From positions 9,672,001-9,736,000 of the forward strand of contig NZ_CP046172.1 of NCBI RefSeq assembly GCF_011801145.1: 64,000 nt of DNA, written 5' to 3'. Shown here in pieces: positions 1 to 8,556 of this stretch. How positions within the stretch are numbered: position 1 is the stretch's first letter; every line of letters starts with the position of its first letter. Origin of the DNA: Nocardia arthritidis. Its GTDB lineage: Bacteria > Actinomycetota > Actinomycetes > Mycobacteriales > Mycobacteriaceae. The translations under genes and the position numbers were made by a program. A model generated the notes under the pieces. That model ran no database searches and was not told the origin of the DNA. It saw only the letters and a list, made by a program, of their open reading frames with translations.

Positions 1-1480
1 TCACGATCGAATCCTCTTCATCCGAGCCGTCGCCGACGACGATCTGCCATTTCGCCGCCGTCTCCCGGTCGTCGGTGAAGGTCAACTCGGTGACGTAGTC
101 CGTGAAAATCTTGTCGTCAAGCGCGAATCCGATTTGGTCGCCGAGCTGGAAATCCCTGCCGAGGATGTACGGTGCGTTGTCCTCGACGGTGACCCGCTTG
201 CTGGTATAGCCGCGGGTCAAATGCATGCCCTGACGAGCGGCGACCAAACCGTCGAGATTGAATGCCTTGTCGCTGCCGGCGATATACAACTCGCGAAACG
301 CGTACGGCCCGGCACGACGCACTCTTTCCGTGTCCCGGTAGACCATCCACGCGAGGAATACATCATTGAGCTGGCCGCGATAAAGCCAGCCGAGACCGAT
401 CAGCGATAGCAGACCCTTGAGCACGAGTTCGATACCCGCGTTCACCCAACCCGGTGAGCGGCCACCGACGATGACGTCGGTCGCCGTCGGCTTGTGCAGC
501 GCGATCTCGGATCGACCGATACCGGAGTATTCGCCCTCGAAGTACCACACCCATGGGAATTTGCGGAATGTTCCGTTCGCGCCCCATTCCCCGTAGACCG
601 TCTCGTAATCGCTGGTGGAGTTGAGGTTCGGATAGCGGTGCGGCGTGGTGCCGTCATCGCCGAATTCCTCTATCCATTCGATGATTCCGTCGAGGAGCGT
701 GCCGGTGGGGCCGGTGATGCCGGACTTGTCGATCGTCTCCAGTACCACCGTCGGCCGATCCAGATAGAACCAGTTCGGAGCGGGCTGCGCATCCTCGCCC
801 GGGAGGAAGAAGCGGGCCGTCAGCATGACGCCGGAGTCCTCCAACATGGGCGCGAACAGCTTGTCCGCCATGTCGAAACGGGCCGACGCGGCGCTCCATC
901 TGCTGGTATCGGTCTGCGGATCCACGGGCACGACGGCGATCGGAAACAACCCGTCACCGCCCTGCAACCGCAACAGGTTCGCCAGAAGGTAGTTGGTGAT
1001 GATCGTGCGGACGGGACCGAACTGGATCATATGTCGCGGGAATTGGGCCAAGATCGGGGCGAAAGGGTTCGCCCAGCAACAGATCGTCGCGACGTGGTTC
1101 CAGCAGTGGATCGCCTCGATGTCAACGGTTTCGACACCGTTCTCGTCGCGGACGATCGAGGCCTTGGTGATATACCCGTCCCAGCGAAACCCCTTGGTAT
1201 CGACCGTGATCGGGATGGTGGCATCTTCTTCGTCGATATTGTTGAACAGGTGATCGAAGTGAACCATGTCGCGCGGGCAGATCATCTTCAACCCACCCGC
1301 GGAATTGCGCGGATAGGTGAATTCGAGTGAGAGGTAGCTGTGCTCTTCACCGACCTCGTTCATATCTCTATCCCAGTAGCGCACAAGCACTTCGGGATCG
1401 CGCAACGCCTCGCGCTCGGCCTTGACCACCTCGTCCATCCGCCGGGATTCGGCCGGCGGATCCCATATCGGTGCGCTCAT
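1..1480 (-). CDS. Tail-associated lysin-like (Tal) minor tail protein, module B, partial at window edge
   Basis: The reading frame is open from an ATG at 1480 to base 1, giving at least 493 codons; the C-terminus lies outside the window. The start overlaps the stop of the upstream distal-tail gene by one base (TGATG), so the two are translationally coupled. It begins MSAPIWDPPAESRRMDE and matches the module A protein at 13700-15355 in order and style: an N-terminal strip on actions applied along a line (RYWDRDMNE, like RIWDGDWN), a central block with paired Trp/Phe motifs, then a region on an extended-state property (SGITGPTGTLLDG). By position after Dit it is the hub protein closing the siphovirus tail tip. 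Which baseplate and receptor-binding genes follow in module B cannot be seen. Confidence 0.75.
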   Translation of the reverse strand, partial: MSAPIWDPPAESRRMDEVVKAEREALRDPEVLVRYWDRDMNEVGEEHSYLSLEFTYPRNSAGGLKMICPRDMVHFDHLFNNIDEEDATIPITVDTKGFRWDGYITKASIVRDENGVETVDIEAIHCWNHVATICCWANPFAPILAQFPRHMIQFGPVRTIITNYLLANLLRLQGGDGLFPIAVVPVDPQTDTSRWSAASARFDMADKLFAPMLEDSGVMLTARFFLPGEDAQPAPNWFYLDRPTVVLETIDKSGITGPTGTLLDGIIEWIEEFGDDGTTPHRYPNLNSTSDYETVYGEWGANGTFRKFPWVWYFEGEYSGIGRSEIALHKPTATDVIVGGRSPGWVNAGIELVLKGLLSLIGLGWLYRGQLNDVFLAWMVYRDTERVRRAGPYAFRELYIAGSDKAFNLDGLVAARQGMHLTRGYTSKRVTVEDNAPYILGRDFQLGDQIGFALDDKIFTDYVTELTFTDDRETAAKWQIVVGDGSDEEDSIV

Positions 1481-2373
1481 CAGAACGGCCTCGACGAGCG
1501 CGGCGTCACGGAGACGATCAGGCTCGATTGCAAGCTGCCGCCATCGATCTGGACGATGATGTCGGTGGAACTCCACGGCGGCAAAGAGGCCAACCAACGC
1601 CTGCCCGCCATTTGGGCCCAAATATTGTGGGCCGGCTTACCTTTGTCCTTGTACAACTGCGCGGTGCGGTGCCGCGGATGGGTATCGATCCGCAAGGTGT
1701 CGCCGACCGATAGCATCGGCGTCTGCACCATGCGTGGCGTGTCGGCGTGCGTCGGGTCCAGGATCGACCAGCGGCCGGGGCCATTCATGGTGTAGCGCGG
1801 CCAGGCAGGCTGATCGGCCGCATTGCGTGCGCGAACCGTACCCTGGTTGAGTCCGGAACTGTTGGTCCACACCGACCTTTCCTCGAAATGGCGTTCCAGT
1901 GGATCCATGGCCGTCGCCGACATCTTGTACACCGCAACCGCATTGCGTGCGGGATCGACATCGCCGACCGATTCGGGGGCATGATCCAACTGCACCTGCT
2001 GAAACCGCCAGCCCTGATGCCGAGTGAAAAAGCCTACGGTGCAAGGCCTGTCGGTAGACCAGCCACGAAACCAGGCGTCATGCACCGCATGAAAATCTCG
2101 AACCGTGTTGGCACCAGCGCTATTCGACGCCACCGAGATCATGACCAGGAAATCCCATTCCTTTTTCGAACGCACGGAGCGTAGGAAGGTCGCGCCATCC
2201 TGCCGAGCCCCCTCGGAAACCAGCAGCTGCGCCGGGGCGAACATATATCCGGACTGCTTCGACAGTCGGACGCCTTCACGTCCGGCATTCGCACCGGACA
2301 GGTGCCATACCCGGCCGTTGACATCCCATACGACGATTTTGGTGTCATGGGAGTTCAAAAGTTGATTGATCAT
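1480..2373 (-). CDS. Distal tail protein (Dit-like), module B
   Basis: A 297-residue protein starting MINQLLNSHDTK. The ATG at 2373 overlaps the tape-measure stop as ATGA, which fixes the start; a longer in-frame extension upstream would lie wholly inside the tape-measure gene and is rejected. The N-terminus (VWHLSGANAGREGVRL) parallels WTLSGAGQAAEGVELA of the module A counterpart, and the C-terminal half shares the pattern of a Pro-rich strand region followed by D-T-H/D-P and a WAQM/WARM motif. These are features of the actinophage minor tail protein that follows the tape measure and is the Dit equivalent, forming the ring joining tail tube to tip. Function is inferred from gene order and paralogy. 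Confidence 0.78.
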   Translation of the reverse strand: MINQLLNSHDTKIVVWDVNGRVWHLSGANAGREGVRLSKQSGYMFAPAQLLVSEGARQDGATFLRSVRSKKEWDFLVMISVASNSAGANTVRDFHAVHDAWFRGWSTDRPCTVGFFTRHQGWRFQQVQLDHAPESVGDVDPARNAVAVYKMSATAMDPLERHFEERSVWTNSSGLNQGTVRARNAADQPAWPRYTMNGPGRWSILDPTHADTPRMVQTPMLSVGDTLRIDTHPRHRTAQLYKDKGKPAHNIWAQMAGRRWLASLPPWSSTDIIVQIDGGSLQSSLIVSVTPRSSRPF

Positions 2374-4820
2374 CTGCCGAGCCCTCCTCCACGTTGTTGT
2401 GCCACGGTGCGGCGACGGCGCACCCGCTCGACCGCGATGGCGGCGCTCTTCGGATCCATGCCGTTGAAGTTGTACATATCGCCACGGGCGGTGTGGCCGC
2501 CCGGACCTTTGGCGAGATTCACCAGGCCGAAGCCGCTGCCGACCTCCTCCTTCGCCGCATTGGCCGCCCATTCGATGGGCTTTGTCAGGACTCCCGCCGC
2601 AGTTGAGCCGATCACCGATCCGAGCGCCTGCCCGATGGCCGGTGCCACCGCTCCCACGGGCCCCAGGAATGGTGCGATCGCGGTGCCGATCGCACCACCC
2701 GCCAAACCGCCGATAGACGAGGCCGCGCCGGAGATCGCGCCGGTGATACCGCCGACCAGACCGTGTTGCTGGAGACCCGCGATACCGCCCTGGAGAGCCG
2801 CCTGACCTACCTGGCCGGCCTGCTGATCCAACGGCATCTGCTGCGGTGGCTTGTAATCCTTTGGCTGCCAGGGGATATCGGCGGCAGGACCTAGCAAGTA
2901 CCCGAGGGCGTTGGTCAAGTTATGGGTCGGGTCGGCAGCGCTCAACGCGAGACCGGCCTGGCCCAGCAACTCGCCCGTAACACTGCCGAACTGCTTAGGC
3001 AGGTTCGGATCAAGACCGAGGAGGGGTACCAGCGAGTTGCCGGCATTCTCACCGAACTTTTGGCCGACCAGATAACTCCACCCAGCGAAGTTGCCGTCTG
3101 TTGGGTTGTAGCGCGCCAGTTCCATGGTCTGCGCCAACCCGCCGACGGGTATGCCGCCGTATGTTCCTTCGCCGACGGAGCCTCCGGGCTCCACCGGATT
3201 CGCCGCTCCGGCCTGCCCATTTTGCGTTGATGAATTAGGCAGTACGCCATACCTTTTCGGAATCCAGTAGGGTCCGACGTTCAGCCAAGGTTGTCCCGCA
3301 TCGCCGACAGCTCCCGGCAGAGCGCTCCAGCTATCGCCAGCGGTTCCCGGGATAACGTAGCTAGCAGCGGGGTTGCCCGCCCAAGGCTGATAGCTTTCAC
3401 GGACCGAAGGACCGTTCGTATCAACAGGATTCGTCCCGTACGCGTAACCCGCTGGGTTCGAACCGGTTTGACCAGTTACGGTCATCGATGCCCGCAAGCT
3501 TCCACCGAATCGGGATCCGATCAGGCTGCCGAGTTGCGCACCGATCTCGGGTGCCAATACACCGGCCGGCCCGAGCGCGGGACCGATCGCGGCGCCGAGC
3601 GCCGCGCCGACCCGTCCGCCCGCTTCGATCGCGGCGGCTTCCATGCCACGACCGAAAGCATCTGCGAGCGTGCCGATTTGGATGCGCGCAGCGCTCTGTG
3701 CGCCGCCGGGTGTAGTTGGCGGATACAGGCTGGACAAGTTCCCGACGGGCGTCGAGAACGCAAGACCACCCGCCGGAATCCCCCGCGGTTCGATCCGCAA
3801 CGATGCCGACATCGGATCCGGCGCTCCGGTCGTCTCCGGGGTCGATCGCCGCTCCACGGCCGACCACGATCGAGAACCGTCATTCGACGGACCGCCGAAC
3901 AGTGAGCCGAGCAGACCGGAAGGCGCGAACACCGGCGCTATCGCGGAACCCAGCGCCGCGCCCGCGGCACCGCCCGCATCGGCGGCGGAATTCGCAAGAC
4001 CACCGAAAATGTCTGCTGCCCAACCGAATATGCCGAAGTCCTGCGGACGGAATCCGTCCACCGCCGGTTTCATCGGAGCTATCAGCCCTTGGCCGAGCAG
4101 TTCGCGCCACAGCCCGGCGGCCGAATTACCGACCAGTCCCCCAGCGGCGAAGCCCGGTAGCATGCCCGCCAGGAATCCCGCCGACGGCACCCAGCCGGCA
4201 TTCAACGCTTCCAGCAGCGGCAACGAGTTGGCGGTCGCTGCGGCGTTGACCACGTACTCGCCGTTCGAAAGCCGGGCGACAATCGAATCGTCCCGTGCGC
4301 CACCGGGTCCGGACACCATGCCGCCGGAGGCGCGACGGATCGGCATCCGCTCTCCCGCATCCGGCAAGGCCTGCGCAGCCGGATCGTGCGCACGGAGCTC
4401 TTCGATGGCATCGCCCTTGCCGTACTTGCGTATCGAAGCGCGGGTGCTGATCCGGACAACGCTGGTTCCGCGCTCCGCCGCGGCAGAAGCGAGGGACCAG
4501 TGTGCGAACAATTTCGGCATCACGCCCAGGACATGGCGAAAGACGTTGGCCAGCACATCGGATCGCAGCGCAGTACCCGTGATCGTATTCGCGGCGGCTT
4601 CGCCTTCCACGAGAATCGGTTCCGCACCGGGCAGGGTGATCACCGAGGTTCCCGCGATATGACCGCCCTGCCAGACCGCGCCACTGGGCAGCTTTACCCG
4701 CGCACCCGGAGCGGGCTGCCCGTGCTGGGTCATCGCCAGAATATCCGGCAGCGCGAGCACCGATGTGCGCTCCGGCCGAGAAGTATTGGTATCGAACGGA
4801 ATCCGTACCTCGGAGCTCAT
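2370..4820 (-). CDS. Phage tail tape-measure protein, module B
   Basis: About 816 residues. The ATG at 4820 (MSSEVRIPFDTN) has GGAG six bases upstream; an in-frame GTG at 4832 overlaps that site and is less likely. Near residue 185 it carries the actinophage tape-measure signature GPGGARDDSIVARLSNGEYV followed by VNAAAT. Several Gly/Ala-rich hydrophobic segments (AAGAALGSAIAPVFAPSG, GGAIGTAIAPFLGPVGAVAP) resemble membrane-inserting stretches of tape measures. The C-terminus ends in an Arg-rich, basic tail (VERVRRRRTVAQQRGGG). No peptidoglycan-hydrolase domain is evident, unlike module A. At about 1.5 angstrom per helical residue it would span roughly 120 nm if it runs the whole tail, an estimate only. 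Confidence 0.85.
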   Translation of the reverse strand: MSSEVRIPFDTNTSRPERTSVLALPDILAMTQHGQPAPGARVKLPSGAVWQGGHIAGTSVITLPGAEPILVEGEAAANTITGTALRSDVLANVFRHVLGVMPKLFAHWSLASAAAERGTSVVRISTRASIRKYGKGDAIEELRAHDPAAQALPDAGERMPIRRASGGMVSGPGGARDDSIVARLSNGEYVVNAAATANSLPLLEALNAGWVPSAGFLAGMLPGFAAGGLVGNSAAGLWRELLGQGLIAPMKPAVDGFRPQDFGIFGWAADIFGGLANSAADAGGAAGAALGSAIAPVFAPSGLLGSLFGGPSNDGSRSWSAVERRSTPETTGAPDPMSASLRIEPRGIPAGGLAFSTPVGNLSSLYPPTTPGGAQSAARIQIGTLADAFGRGMEAAAIEAGGRVGAALGAAIGPALGPAGVLAPEIGAQLGSLIGSRFGGSLRASMTVTGQTGSNPAGYAYGTNPVDTNGPSVRESYQPWAGNPAASYVIPGTAGDSWSALPGAVGDAGQPWLNVGPYWIPKRYGVLPNSSTQNGQAGAANPVEPGGSVGEGTYGGIPVGGLAQTMELARYNPTDGNFAGWSYLVGQKFGENAGNSLVPLLGLDPNLPKQFGSVTGELLGQAGLALSAADPTHNLTNALGYLLGPAADIPWQPKDYKPPQQMPLDQQAGQVGQAALQGGIAGLQQHGLVGGITGAISGAASSIGGLAGGAIGTAIAPFLGPVGAVAPAIGQALGSVIGSTAAGVLTKPIEWAANAAKEEVGSGFGLVNLAKGPGGHTARGDMYNFNGMDPKSAAIAVERVRRRRTVAQQRGGGLGR

Positions 4821-4867
4821 TCGTTTCTCCACTATTCATCCACCTTCCCGGGCCGTTCGACGCACCG

Positions 4868-5538
4868 CTACTCGCCCCAGTCGAGGAATTCGTTCATTTG
4901 GTCGATCCCGGTCGCGCCGACGCCGTACCGTTCCCGATCGGATTTCACGCCCGGCCGCTGCACAGGCTCCGGCATGCTCCGACCATGCTGCGCATCAGCG
5001 CTTTTCGCCCAGACCAGCCAGCGCAGCGAGTCGGTCATATCGGCAAGCAGGTGCTGAGTGAGCTGCCACCGGTACGCTTCCGGATGCATCGCGCGCAGCA
5101 GCGCCGAATCCGCGGGCAGACCCCGAACTATCGCGTTGAGGTCCTGCCAGTTCAACACCTCGGAACCCAGCTGACGCAACCGCAGACCAAGCGTGATCAA
5201 GTCGTATTCGATTGCCTCACAATGTTCTTCGAGAAGAACATCGAGGCTCAGGATTCCCCCAGGCCGACCCCCGAATGGATGCGCCACGCCTCGAGCAGCT
5301 CGTGGTACTCCTCCGGATCCATCTCGTCGAGCACCGCGAGCGCATCGGCGGACAGCGTCAGCTCGAGCAGCGTGTACATGGCATCGACATCGCCGAGCCG
5401 GCGAATCCGCCGGACCAGGCCCGGCTTCAGGTACGACAGCGACGGCAGCCGCAGTTCGACACTGCCGACCCGGTGGACGAAGTCGTCCTTCACCTGGATC
5501 GGGCGGTTGAGGGTGATGGGGGCTTTCGGTGAAGTCAT
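4868..5538 (-). CDS. Tail assembly chaperone GT, -1 frameshift fusion, module B
   Basis: Predicted as complement join of 5254-5538 and 4868-5254, with base 5254 read twice. The second frame alone has no plausible start with a ribosome site, but after a -1 shift at GGGGGAA it continues as ILSLDVLLEEHCEAIEYDL, a sequence typical of the T part of GT chaperones (the module A protein has DALDYDLLERGIDL at the same place). The shifted part adds about 128 residues and ends 47 bases before the tape-measure ATG. Frame geometry is seen directly; frameshifting itself is inferred from the conserved siphovirus arrangement. Confidence 0.78.
5248..5538 (-). CDS. Tail assembly chaperone G, module B
   Basis: A 96-residue protein starting MTSPKAPITLNRP, following the major tail protein and preceding the tape measure, the standard position for the siphovirus G chaperone that holds the tape measure during tube assembly. 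It is acidic and helical toward the C-terminus (VLDEMDPEEYHELLEAW). A slippery GGGGGAA lies just before the stop codon, allowing a minority of ribosomes to continue in the -1 frame. The gene lies 110 bp downstream of the major tail gene. Confidence 0.8.
   Translation of the reverse strand: MTSPKAPITLNRPIQVKDDFVHRVGSVELRLPSLSYLKPGLVRRIRRLGDVDAMYTLLELTLSADALAVLDEMDPEEYHELLEAWRIHSGVGLGES
5254..5260 (-). promoter_or_regulatory. -1 ribosomal frameshift slippery site GGGGGAA, module B
   Basis: In the zero frame the codons are CTG GGG GAA TCC TGA. A one-base slip re-pairs GGG perfectly and GAA with GGA through a G-U wobble, and the next codon is then ATC in the frame of the downstream chaperone ORF. 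The zero-frame stop follows two codons later. Confidence 0.75.
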
Positions 5539-5648
5539 TGGTGCGCAGACCCTTTCATTAGTTGCGCGCAGGCATTTGTTTTGGGAAAGGCCCAGCGGCG
5601 GCGGGCAGGGCCTGCGCATAGGTGTGAAATCCCGCCGCCGCTGGGGGA

Positions 5649-6245
5649 TTAGGAGGTCGCGATCTGGCCGTCGTCGAAGTAGCGGTAGGCCTTCACACCC
5701 TGGCCGTCCTTGAACGCCTCGACGGTGATGGTGAAGCCGGCCAGTTCCTTCGACACGAACTTGCGCTCGGCAACCTGCGAAATCTGGGCATTCGGCAGCA
5801 CGATGCGCAGCTTCTTGGTGTCGTTCTTCATGTCGAACACCCACATGCGGGGCTTCAACACCGCACCGGTTTCCTTGACCGTGATGAGGTTGCCATTCGT
5901 GGTGGTCGGCGGGGTGGGCACCGACACCTGCTCGGCGCCGAACACCTCTTTCAGAACATCGTTGTCCCAAACCGCGTACAGGGTCAGCCCGAAGCGAGTC
6001 GAATGCTCGGTCTGCAGGTTCGCGATGATATCCGCGTTCCAGTCCTTGACCTGCTCGATCTTGCGCTCACCCTTGGACTCGATACCGTCCTCGGAAACAT
6101 AACCCAGCGGCACGAAGATCTTGGGGTCCAACGCATCCGACACACCGGCCGGAAGCTTGGCGCTGACCGGCGCGACCAGAACACCACCGGTGACGGCGAT
6201 ATTCGGAGTACCGGCCCCGATGAGCTTGGAAGATGGAACAGCCAT
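5649..6245 (-). CDS. Major tail (tube) protein, module B
   Basis: A 198-residue protein starting MAVPSSKLIGAGTPN with a GGGAGAAA ribosome site upstream. The pattern is that of actinophage major tail proteins: a small N-terminal beta strand region, LGYVSEDGIESKGERKIEQ (the usual position where tube proteins describe an 'is it different from the reference' loop), DWNADIIANLQTEHSTRF, and a C-terminal strand-rich half (FTITVEAFKDGQGVKAY). It lies between the tail terminator and the G/GT chaperones. It has no Ig-like C-terminal domain, unlike the module A paralogue, and the two sequences are well diverged, so they should build distinct tubes. Confidence 0.85.
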   Translation of the reverse strand: MAVPSSKLIGAGTPNIAVTGGVLVAPVSAKLPAGVSDALDPKIFVPLGYVSEDGIESKGERKIEQVKDWNADIIANLQTEHSTRFGLTLYAVWDNDVLKEVFGAEQVSVPTPPTTTNGNLITVKETGAVLKPRMWVFDMKNDTKKLRIVLPNAQISQVAERKFVSKELAGFTITVEAFKDGQGVKAYRYFDDGQIATS

Positions 6246-6377
6246 CTTTGTTTCTCCCTTGGGATTGTTGCGCAGGCCCTTGGGATTTCAGTTATTCAGT
6301 TAGGGCTTCCCATTGCGGGAGCCATGCGAGAACACAGCCCTCATTCGAACAGGCCGGCCGAATCCTGCTGCCGCCCT

Positions 6378-6821
6378 TCAGTTCGCAGGGAGGACCTTCC
6401 CTCGCACAATCAGGTCGGCAGTGACCGTCTGCCGTGGCGTAGCGGTCGCCGGATCGGTATCGCTCTCGACGCCGACATCCTCGATATAGTCGCACCAGAC
6501 GGATCCGAGATAGCCCGGCGCGGCACCGGCAAGGATCGCTCGAATCAATGCGGCCAATGCGGCGGCACCACCGGAATTGTCGGTGCATTCGAATACGACG
6601 CGGGGATGGTCGAAGATCAGGTGCGGGCCGCGGCGGCCCTCCCTATCTTCACGATCGGCACGCAGTTTGCGGTCGTTGCGGACCACACGCACCATCCGAC
6701 TCGGTCGTGGATCCGGTACTCGGGTCACCACTTTCGCAGTATCGGACGATGCCGCGAGTTGTGTCGTCAAGTAGTCGACAAGGGTCTTCTCGATATCGGG
6801 ATATGCGATTCGCTCGGTCAT
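6378..6821 (-). CDS. Tail terminator-like protein, module B
   Basis: A 147-residue protein starting MTERIAYPDIEKTLVDYL. Position immediately upstream of the major tail gene, size and the opening pattern (PDIEKTLVDYLTTQL, compare PDFEQVMVDLLKSI in module A) match the siphovirus tail terminator, a ring protein that caps the tail tube at the end facing the head. A Val-rich middle region and ESDTDPATATPRQTVTADLI near the C-terminus fit the mixed alpha/beta fold. In a headless particle the terminator would simply close the tube. Function is inferred from synteny. Confidence 0.72.
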   Translation of the reverse strand: MTERIAYPDIEKTLVDYLTTQLAASSDTAKVVTRVPDPRPSRMVRVVRNDRKLRADREDREGRRGPHLIFDHPRVVFECTDNSGGAAALAALIRAILAGAAPGYLGSVWCDYIEDVGVESDTDPATATPRQTVTADLIVRGKVLPAN

Positions 6822-6840
6822 CGCGCTACCGCCTTTCCGG

Positions 6841-7449
6841 CTATTGGTTGCCGCGCGCCTGCTCGATCCGCTCACGCAGTTGATCGACCAGCCCGGCATA
6901 GGCTTCGGTCTTGGATGCGGCCTCGAACGAAAGACCGCGGGGATGGATGGCGATCCAGATACCGTCGTCGGTCTTCGTGACCTCGACCTTGTCGATGTCG
7001 TAGAAGGATTCGGGATCCGGGGCGGGCCACTCCCCGTTCTCGTCCTTGGTGATGTGCACACCGGTGTCGAAGGCCCCGGGCGGACCGCCCGGCGTGGCCA
7101 CCCAGCGGATCTCCTCCAGCTCGGGATGCATTCGCACACCGCGCTTTACGAGATATTCCGCAACTCTGGTCGCCTGCTTTATCCCGGTGACCGTCGGTTC
7201 GGCGGTGCGTGGACCGGTAGGGCTCTGCCACTCCGGCAGATGAATCACCGACAGCTCTTCGGCGAGCGCTTTCACCTCCGGGTCCAGTCGCTCGGATTCC
7301 GCGGACTCGGCCAGCTTGCCGCTGAGCGCCTGCTCGATGAGGGCCAGAAACTCCGGCGTAACCAGCTGCCCCGCATCGTTTTTCACGTACCCCTGCGGTG
7401 GTTGGTGGTTGGCGAATCGGATTGATTCAACTATTTCGTTGTCAGACAT
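6841..7449 (-). CDS. Unrecognised phage protein, first gene of module B
   Basis: A 202-residue protein starting MSDNEIVESIRFANHQPP. It precedes the tail terminator gene by 19 bases. The N-terminal 80 residues are acidic and helical (QALSGKLAESAESERLDPE); the C-terminal half alternates charged strands (DIDKVEVTKTDDGIWIAIH) and ends with a helix of RERIEQARGNQ. In a complete siphophage this slot holds head-tail connector genes, but I do not recognise the family. The ribosome site is weak, and a 51-codon frame upstream stops a few bases inside it. Confidence 0.65.
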   Translation of the reverse strand: MSDNEIVESIRFANHQPPQGYVKNDAGQLVTPEFLALIEQALSGKLAESAESERLDPEVKALAEELSVIHLPEWQSPTGPRTAEPTVTGIKQATRVAEYLVKRGVRMHPELEEIRWVATPGGPPGAFDTGVHITKDENGEWPAPDPESFYDIDKVEVTKTDDGIWIAIHPRGLSFEAASKTEAYAGLVDQLRERIEQARGNQ

Positions 7450-7540
7450 AGGCTTTCGTCACCATGGAGGTCGCCCTCCGGTATGGGATCGGTTGGTTTC
7501 GGTCAGCTCGCGGATTGGCGTGCAGCTGCATCCAGGTATG

Positions 7541-7570
7541 AAAAAACCCAACCCCGACAACAGGATTGGG
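7541..7570 (-). terminator. Intrinsic terminator upstream of module B
   Basis: On the minus strand CCCAATCC pairs with GGGTTGGG (one G-U pair) around a short loop and is followed directly by six T. It lies between the broken GAD-like gene and the first gene of module B. Because a promoter-like pair sits about 45 bases upstream of it, it could also act as a leader attenuator for module B. Confidence 0.65.
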
Positions 7571-7613
7571 CTCTTGGGTGTGATTGGCGGACATACACCT
7601 CGCCAACGGCTTG

Positions 7614-7643
7614 AGCCTAGCAAGAGGCGATCACCTAACGCAA
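7614..7643 (-). promoter_or_regulatory. Candidate sigma-70-type promoter for module B
   Basis: On the minus strand TTGCGT (7643-7638) and TAGGCT (7619-7614) are separated by 18 bases. Transcription would start near 7607, run through the terminator at 7541-7570 and then into the 202-residue gene. The hexamers are good but not perfect matches to the actinobacterial consensus. Confidence 0.4.
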
Positions 7644-7804
7644 GATCAACTTGCCTGACCGCCGAAATGTTCCCTAGCAGCCTCTTTCATCGCCGTGATC
7701 GTCGGCCATCGAATCGGAGCAAGCAAGCTGTCCGGCCAGGCTCCGATTCTACTCACCTCTGATGTCCAGTACATCCCTGAACGCCTCTAGTTTGAGAGAT
7801 CTGG

Positions 7805-8294
7805 CTAGCGACGAGGGTCGGCGACCATCAGGACTCTCGGGGTGACTTGATTCAGAATTCGCAGGTGAACCTCGGCGTCCAGGATCTCGATATGATCAGG
7901 CAACATAGGGTCACCCAACGCCGCAGCCGGAACGAACCCGTATACCGAGCTCGGACCTACCGGACCCAATCGCCCCAAAACACGCTTAAATAGCATCTCG
8001 TCGTCATCACCATCAAGATCCAACGTGTTTTCCAGCGTTAATAACGACGAATAGATCTGGGCTTCACGGTCGAAGTCATCAGCCCGCAAAGCCCAGCTCT
8101 CGCCACAAATTCAGAAGTAAATTCGGCAGCACGCCCGTGTATTTTGCGAAGCGCTCAGACGGAACATTCACCGAAAACGACGAGGTGTCCAACTCATCGG
8201 TGACCGGGTGCGGCTGCTGCGTCGTCCCGGTTCCAGTTAGAGTCCAACGGAGTCCCAGCCTGTGGGTCGGTGACCGGTTTCGCCTGCGCCGCAA
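7805..8294 (-). pseudogene. Broken GAD-like / DUF1851-type (Tdi1-like immunity) gene
   Basis: Two frames carry pieces of one protein family. The upstream piece (8079 to about 8230) reads SVNVPSERFAKYTGVLPNLL then LNLWRELGFAG and stops; this resembles the N-terminus of GAD-like domain proteins. The downstream piece (7805-8089) reads DDEMLFKRVLGRLGPVGP then SSVYGFVPAAALGD and HIEILDAEVHLRILNQ, the typical C-terminal DUF1851 pattern. Roughly 100 middle residues are missing and the frame changes at the junction, so a deletion plus frameshift is likely. Relatives are associated with toxin immunity in polymorphic toxin systems; the family call is from memory of motifs and the function is inferred. 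Confidence 0.5.
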
Positions 8295-8300
8295 CCGTAT

Positions 8301-8489
8301 TCAACTCGGCTGGCCGGGTAGGCGACGATAAGCCCCGGGGGTGCCCGCGGTGTTGGTGACGTCGAACGACTCCGCGACAGCGACAATTTGGGCGTTCGAT
8401 CTACTGCCTTGCGCCCGCAATCCATTGCCGACGACGACAGAGCCTGAATCGGTCTGCCACCCGCTGACAGTGCTCATCGTCTCCGGCAT
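8301..8489 (-). CDS. Short unrecognised ORF, possibly a fragment
   Basis: Sixty-two residues starting MPETMSTVSGWQTDSGSVVV. The same frame stays protein-like for about 20 codons upstream of this ATG, and a neighbouring frame downstream also looks coding (AELNTVAAQAKPVTDPQAG), so this may be a frameshifted remnant of a longer protein. No family is recognised. It lies between a small intact gene and the broken GAD-like gene, in a decayed junction. Confidence 0.3.
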   Translation of the reverse strand: MPETMSTVSGWQTDSGSVVVGNGLRAQGSRSNAQIVAVAESFDVTNTAGTPGAYRRLPGQPS

Positions 8490-8556
8490 CGCGCCCCCTG
8501 GCTTTGCGGCACCGATTTCGGAGTAATTCCCATTCTGCTGAGCGGCATAGTTTCCG

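Noticed and set aside
494..1330. Long plus-strand frame of 278 codons
   Set aside because: Mirror of the module B Tal gene on the minus strand; no ribosome site and the minus frame fits a known family.
2370..4820. PE-PGRS-type secreted protein
   Set aside because: The Gly/Ala-rich stretches superficially resemble it, but the gene carries the tape-measure signature and sits between chaperones and Dit.
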